DNA of 64,000 nucleotides from Hemileia vastatrix (taxonomy: Eukaryota; Basidiomycota; Pucciniomycetes; Pucciniales; Zaghouaniaceae). The stretch's first letter is position 1. The number at the start of each line of letters is the position of its first letter. The stretch is from positions 15,172,501-15,236,500 of the forward strand of contig JASXTE010000013.1 in assembly GCA_030280995.1 (NCBI GenBank). The letters run 5' to 3'. The position numbers were made by a program, and so were the translations under genes. The notes beneath the pieces are model-generated. The model was not told the origin of the DNA. It searched no databases and saw nothing but the letters and a program-made list of their open reading frames with translations. This document shows positions 57,911-64,000 of this stretch, piece by piece.

Positions 57911-58864
57911 AATATTTTGATGTGTGTTTAATTTTAATTTTTCATAAATTCTACACCAAATTACTTATTTTTTCTATTCTAGTCTCCTACTCAAGCTTAA
58001 AGTTCAAAAATTAATAGAAAGTTAAGCAATGAGAATGCCACTTTGGAAGATGCTTTAGATGAGATTTATGAACCCTCAAGCTCAAACTCCAAAATAAAGT
58101 GTTGATATTCAACTTCCATGAACCTGAGCCATCTTTTAAAATGTGGTAATATTTCAAATAGCTATTTGGGCTCCCTTGAAAACTATTTTTTGAAAAAATA
58201 TCTTAGTAATAATTTTTCACTATATATCTTTGTCTATAACACATTTTTTTATTTTCTTATATTCAATTTTCTCTTTGATAAATCTTCTATTGAAAAAAAA
58301 CCCTTGAATTTGAGTAGATGAAGTTTGATAATATGCTGATGAAAGATAAACAGGCCTTATATTTTGAGGAATTTTTTTATCTCATTAAAACTTTGAAAAG
58401 GCTAAATTTGAGGTTTAGGAGATTGAAAGAGTTCATCTTTGCTTGTTGAAAATGAAAGACTGTGAATTTAATAGAGAAATGGCAAATCAAGAACAGGGAA
58501 ATCATGAAAATTAAAAAAATTGTATTCATTACTGAATTTATAAAAGATGGACAATCTTATTAAGAAATTAATAATTTAATTTAATTTTTATTGTAAGTTT
58601 TTTTTGTAATGGTTGGCTCATATTTGCAATGAAAATCTTTTTTTCTTAGATCATATTCATTTTCCCCCTCTCTGTAGCTTCACAGTGTATATTTGTAATA
58701 GTCATTTTGCATTTTCAATGAAATTGTCTTGTTTACAGACTCCATTCATTTACCCTCTTCCATAGCTTCAACTTGCATATTTTTCCCTATCACATAATTT
58801 CTCATTCAATCACCCTTCCTATGTCTCAAATAATTTACCTTCCCTTCTTTTTCAGTCTCCACTA

Positions 58865-59670
58865 TCCCTCAAATAATTTTTGGAAATTTTTTGGCCTTAT
58901 TTGGCATTTTTTAGAATTTTTTGGAAGTGATTTTTGCTATCATTTAGCAGCATTTATTGTTTTTATTGAAAGTGTTTATTATATTTTTGGGGGAATTTTT
59001 CACTATCATTTAGCAGTGTTTATTGGAGTTTTTTCTATCATTTAGTAGTGCTTATTGGAATGTTTTGTGGAACCTTTCACTGTTGTTTAGCTGCATTTTT
59101 TTTAGTTTTTTTATTTTATTTTTTTTGGAATTTTTAAAGGAGTTCTTTGCTATTTTTTAATGGTTTTTATTGGAATTTTTAAAGGCATTTTTGGAAGAAT
59201 TTTTTTCTTTCATTTAGGGGTGTGTATTGGAATTTTAATAGAATTTTTTGGCAGTGTTTTTCACTATTATTTAGTGCTGTTTATTAGTGTTTTTGGTAGC
59301 ATAATTTTCTATTGTCTAGTGGAATTTACTGGATCTTTTAGAAGCACTTTTTGGCACTTATTGGAAGTGTTTTTTTTCTTTTTTAGTAACATTTATTGGT
59401 ATTTTTGGCAGAATTTCTGCTATTTTTTAGCAGGATATTTTAGAATTTTTGTAAGAATTTTTTTATTGTTTAGTGGTGTTTATTGGCATCTTTAGTATCA
59501 TTTTGGCTATTTTTAGGGACATTTATTGGTGGAATCTTCACTATTATTTAGCAGTATTTATTGGAGTTTTGGGGGACAATTTTTTGGTATTTATTGGCTC
59601 TTTTTATTTGATATAATTTACCAGTGTTTATTGGAATTTTTGGAAATTTTTTTGCTTTTTTTGGTGGTAT
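58865..59670. repeat. Degenerate minisatellite, T-rich, ~45-60 bp units
   Basis: Units of the type TCACTATCATTTAGCAGTGT followed by TTATTGGAATTTTTTGG recur more than ten times with variable length. The array resumes at 60746-60853 beyond an inserted LTR. Frames such as 59160-59495 are repeat artefacts. Confidence 0.8.
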
Positions 59671-60745
59671 TGTAGAAAATCCTATACTAATAGCTATGGG
59701 CCTTTACCAAGGAGGTTGGAGAAAACTTAACAGAAAAGCCCCTTTCACTTTGAGAAATACCAGGTGAGATTAATTTGCTACAGAAAATTAGAGACTTTTA
59801 CAATACCCCTTCCAACACAATTCTTGACTGCTTAACAAGTCCAAAAATAGCTAACATGACTAAAAACAATGCAGAAACTGATATGCAGACTAAATACACA
59901 CCAGAAACTAGTGACACTGTGCCCTTGTTTCAGAAATAACAGAAATAATAATTTATGCAGGTTGCAAATTGGCATCAGAGAAACCACTTACAAGAGTTGA
60001 ATTAAATGAAGAACTAACCTTGAAACAAATACAGACATTTGTGGCTAAAAAAAGTGAAAACAGAGTAAGAAAAAGTGATCTAATTACCAGATGATGGTAT
60101 GATAAATATTTTCCCCAAAATTTTTTATTCAATATGTACACACAGACCCTTATTGAACTCTAAATCAAGCTTCAAAACTGACTATACTTCCACCAAAGTT
60201 TCATGAAAACTTCTAAATGCCCTCCCCAGCCTGCTACAGTTGAGGAAGATGGGCCACTTGACATTGGGTTTTCCACATTGAGGCAGGTAGCCATCATTAG
60301 CCAAAATACACCCAAAAATCCCACAAAAACCATTAAAACTTTAGAAAACACCTTAAACCATAAAATATTCTAAAAATCAACAAGACATAAAACATAGAGG
60401 AAAATTAGCTCTATCAAATGATACTAAGCACTTAACTAAAAGACTTAATTTCAGCACATAAAACCCAAAAAATGAAAATCAGAAGATATAGTGAAAAGTA
60501 AAAAATGACCAAAAGAGCCCTTAAAACTTATAATATGAAAAATATCATCTGGACATGAAATATAGTGTAAAATTAGGAATTGAAACGGTAACAGCTACAT
60601 CCCCTGGTTTCTAATATTCTGCCCAGGAATCCAAAAAACATAGAATATGCAAATTAAGTACATCTGACACTCCCAAAATCAACCTAACTAACAAAACAAC
60701 ACAAAATAACCTGAAAAAAGGCACTATTCATGTTGATATGCCACA
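59671..60745 (-). repeat. Decayed family-1 LTR inserted in the minisatellite
   Basis: The + strand starts TGTAGAAAATCCTATACTAA and ends ATGCCACA, collinear with the B LTRs but heavily diverged and lacking the GC-rich block (the site reads GGGCCACTTGACATTGGG). Probably a solo LTR. Confidence 0.75.
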
Positions 60746-62015
60746 GAGTTTTCCATCCTTTTTAGAAGTGTTTATTGGTGTTTTTGCTGACATTTTTTGC
60801 AAACTTTTAGAGTCTTTTATCAGCCCTTTTTTGGAGGAAGTTTTTGCTATGATTTTAGATATTCCTATAGTACTAGAAATAGGCCTTGAAAAAGCGATTC
60901 AAAAAAACATAAGTGAAAACCCCTGGCCCTTTGAAAAATTCCAGGTGAGATTAATTTGCTGCAGAAAATTGAAGATTGTTACAATACCCTTTCTAACACA
61001 CTTTTTGACTACTTAACAACTCAAGACAGTAGTCCAGATGACTAAAAACAAAATGAAAACTGAAATTCAGAGAAAATACATGCCAGAAACCAGTGACACT
61101 ATGCACTTTCTGCACAAAAAACATAAATTATACTTGATGCAGGTTGAAAAACTACACAAGAGAAAACCGTTACAAGAGTTGAGTGAAATAAAAAACTAAA
61201 ATTGAAACAGAAACAGCCGATTGTGGAAAAAAGATAGTGAAATCAGAGTAAGATACAGTGATCTAATTACCATATGATTTTATGATAAATAGAGTTTCCC
61301 TAAACTGTCTTATTCAATATGTACACATAGACTTATATTGAACTCTAGGCTACACCTGAAAAATTGAAAATACTGCCACATAAATTTCATAAATACCCTC
61401 TAACTCCTCTAGATGCACTCCCCTGCTTACTAAAATTGAGGAGGGTGGCCAACCTGAGGTCAGCTCTTCTGCCTATAAGCAAAAAAATATCCTGAGATAA
61501 AATACACCCAAAAAACCCATAAAAAACCTAAAAAACTTAAAATATGCTAAAAGTTTAACAAGACATAAAATGTGGAGAAAAATCAGCTCTATAAGATGTT
61601 ACTGAGAGCTTAAGCCTAAGCTCTACACTTAGCCTGTAAAATTTGAAAACAAAAATGAACAGTTATACCAAAATTGAAAAACGACCAAAAAAGTCTATAA
61701 AACGCAAAACCACAAAATTATCAACAAGACCAGAAGTATAGAGTAAAACCAGAGCTATCCAATGGTAATAACTACTGAAAAAGATCTCCAATAATAATCC
61801 CAGAAAGAATTTAAATACAAAAGATTACATAGAATACTGCATTAGGGCATATCTGACACCCCCATATTTGACCCAACTACCAAAGCAACACTAAATAGCA
61901 TGTAAAAAGGCACTATTCATGTTTATATGCCAAATCCTCCCTCCAATTAAGAATTCTATTTTCTTTTCATACTACACTTACATCCACAATCTTTTCAAAA
62001 CCCAATTATATTTCA

Positions 62016-62640
62016 ATGAATCCTTGCCTGTACTATATTGACAACAACCTCATCTGCACTATCAGGGAGCCTTTTCACCCTTAAATATCTACTTTTAATT
62101 CCTTTAACCAAATAATTAAAATCTTCCAACAAGCACCACAACATACATCACCATCTGTCTGACCTGGACTGTTTACTCAGCCATCTACTGGCTCCTCTTC
62201 ACCTCAGAGACCTAGGCCTCTAATCTTTATACCCAGGATAATCAAAAGATTCCAATCCACTAAGAGAGAAAAGATAAATTCTTCTACTCTTCTATCTATT
62301 TCTCTTCACCCTATTGAGAGTAAGTTTTCTTCCAAATTGAAACATACTGACCACATGCCAGTCAGTTCCAAACCAGGTGATGGTAAAAAAATAAAAATGA
62401 TGATAATGATAATGTGGAAATTATTGCTCCAAAATCTTCATTTAACTTTTCTACCTTTAATTTCAGCTTCAAAATTCACTCAAACTTTTAAAAAAAATCT
62501 TCTCCCATCCTCTTTTCAAGAGACTCTTTCAAGAGACCAACACAATCTTGATAAAAGAAAACTTCTGATTAAACAATATAGAAGAATTCTGGTAGTTTTT
62601 TTTGGTTCAAATGAATTATTTTTTTCTTGATCCTCATCTG
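62016..62640 (+). pseudogene. Z2 relic of element D
   Basis: ATG 62016 begins MNPCLYYIDNNLIC, matching the first cysteine half of Z2 (CQYCIDNNLIC) with one Cys changed to Tyr. The frame is broken soon after. Later blocks (RPRPLIFIPRIIKRFQS) match Z2 downstream of the zinc cluster. Dead. Confidence 0.65.
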
Positions 62641-62699
62641 TCTCTTTCCTATTCTTGTAATTACTCTTATTTAATCCTGATTGAGACAATACACCAGCT

Positions 62700-63010
62700 T
62701 CTCAGTTTAAAGTCGTAGGAGACTAATGCTCAGTTTAAGGTCTTGGGTGACAGAATCCTTGATTCAAAGTCTTGGGGGACTTCACCTAAATTAAAGATCC
62801 CAGAACCAGAAATTAACCATTAAAATAATTTAAAAAACTAACATTCAGGGGTAGCTGTGTATAGAGAAGAAAGCTCATCAACTACCCCAAACTTTTCTTT
62901 ACAAAATTCAAAAGCTCCCCCTTCAGAAACCTCTGCCCATTAGGTTTCCCACAAGTACTGTTTATAGTCCTGAGGTACTCTCCAATATTTCTTCAGTTTA
63001 TTGTCTTTGG
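62700..63010. repeat. Motif array and H1 hairpin relic of element D
   Basis: Copies of CAGTTTAAAGTC-N-GACT near 62704, 62731, 62762 and, degraded, 62960-63012. An H1-type hairpin (GGGGTAGCTG...CAACTACCCC) lies at about 62849-62888. Confidence 0.65.
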
Positions 63011-63194
63011 GGGCTTATCATTTTTAGGGTTGAAAGAACTTTTTAAATGTATAAAAAATATAAATCATGGCCCATGCTAAATGCACCTGCATTTTCCTCT
63101 GTCAAGCTTCTAACAGCCACCCCAGCCTCTACTCAGCACTGAAAAAATTTTAATCTCTCTATCTCTTTTATCATTTTCATTTTTACCACAAATC

Positions 63195-64000
63195 ATGGCC
63201 ATTCCTGGTACCCCTGAATTTTACCCTGATAATCTTTCTTTCTTTACTTCTCCTAAGGTCTGTGCTTGCAAAAAGTACATTCATATGTGCAGACCTTGAA
63301 CCTTCACTCTTTCAGCCCCAGATGCCAAGCTCTACAACAGGGCATGTGGTTTGTACAGCTCCAAGAAGAAAAGATGTGAAAGGTAAGAAAACTACCTTTG
63401 CCCCCTCCTCCTACTCCTTCTCATAAAGAAATATTTAGGTTCACCACCAGGTCCCCAGGCCTTGATCCATATTCATCTTCCCTATCTTCAGCACCTTCAA
63501 GAAGATTCAGAAAATCTGCTCTTAAATCTTCCTCCAGAAGATCTGCTTCAAATCCCCTAACTTCTGCTTATATTTGTTTAAATCAAGCTCTAAACACTTC
63601 AAATCCAGACCCTAGTCTCTTTGGCTGCATCCAGAAGGCCCATATTCCTTTCTTAAAAGAAAAAATCAGGCTCAAAACAACCAACACTAAGCAGAAAACA
63701 CCAATAACCTTCACTAACAAAATCCTTATGCTCCCAGAGATATGCAATCAAAATTTTCAAGGAAGAAAAACATCAAAAATCCTTCAAAAAATACCAGAAG
63801 ACCAGGTAAATCCCCTCAACAAGCTCCAGGAGCTCCCAAAACTGTACAAAAACCAGGATCTCCTCTGCTTCCCAGAAAAAGAAATTTCACTTCACCATTT
63901 TCTACCATATATTCTTCTGAAAGTTCCCTCTCTTCAAAAACCTCATCCAGGAGGAATCATTCATCTTATAAAATAAAATTCACCTACTCTATACTTCCAC
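63195..64000 (+). pseudogene. Z1 relic of element D, truncated by window end
   Basis: ATG 63195 (MAIPGTPEFYPDN) then CACKKYIHMCRP, a stop, TFTLSAPDAKLYNRAC and SSKKKRCER: the Z1 zinc cluster with one Cys-to-Tyr and other losses. A stop and frameshift lead to 63398-63976 (SPGLDPYSSSLSSAPSRR), collinear with the Ser-rich middle of Z1. Confidence 0.7.

Larger units (their letters stand above)
60854..64000 (-). mobile_element. Element D: decayed family-1 element, continues off-window
   Basis: 3' LTR at 60854-61934 (CCTATAGTACTAG near its start), the polypurine counterpart TCCTCCCTCCAATT at 61935-61948, then relics of Z2, the motif array and Z1 in the same order as B. pol would lie to the right of the window. 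Divergence is much greater than between A and B, so this is an old copy or subfamily. Confidence 0.75.

Noticed and set aside
59160..59495. 111-residue ORF
   Set aside because: Repeated Phe/Gly/Ile pattern follows the minisatellite unit; no independent coding evidence.
63398..63976. 192-residue ORF as an independent gene
   Set aside because: Collinear with the middle of Z1; it is a frame fragment of the D relic starting at 63195.

Overview
The window looks like a repeat-dense, AT-rich piece of a fungal nuclear genome. Short GT-AG introns (50-128 bp), several Ty3/gypsy retrotransposon lineages, a secreted-protein gene of a fungus-wide family and PIF/Harbinger remnants all fit a fungus. The overall style, especially the Gag of element C, resembles elements I know from rust fungi (Pucciniales). 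That placement is an inference from memory and no search was run.

Layout. 1-8482 is the 3' part of a large Ty3/gypsy element (A, family 1, + strand): pol, a structured noncoding tract, two antisense genes (here called Z1 and Z2) and a 1093-bp 3' LTR. A is inserted into an older gag remnant (G, 8483-9233, - strand). 9234-14178 is the only stretch with a host-like gene: a six-exon secreted protein at 12072-13228, with small DNA-transposon relics on both sides. 14179-53175 is one nest of retrotransposons that can be unpacked exactly from LTR pairs and target duplications. Outer element F (- strand, TSD GTTGC) was hit by sibling element E (+ strand, 15781-24453, TSD TAATC) and by family-1 element B (- strand, 30395-52266, TSD ACGT). 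B was in turn hit by a tRNA-derived SINE (35797-36389) and by a chromovirus C (- strand, 41343-49564, TSD close to CTCT[G/A]). 53176-58860 holds MITEs, a foldback element and a decayed Harbinger transposase. 58865-64000 is a degenerate minisatellite followed by very decayed family-1 LTRs and antisense genes (D).

How the parts work together. Family 1 (A, B, D) encodes Gag, protease, RT/RNase H and integrase on one strand. Between pol and the 3' LTR it carries two intron-containing genes on the opposite strand. Both have the C-X2-C-X6-C ... C-X2-C-X6-C spacing of Zn2Cys6 DNA-binding domains. Element C, from a different lineage, carries its own antisense gene with the same cysteine pattern in the same place. 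The family-1 LTR contains a GC-rich block with a CCG-N4-CGG everted repeat, the kind of site Zn2Cys6 factors can bind, which suggests possible self-regulation (hypothesis). Family E/F has a leader with an array of small hairpins whose stems covary, and family 1 has several different covarying hairpins downstream of pol. Apart from the host-like gene and Z1 of element B, nearly every coding region is broken by stops or frameshifts.
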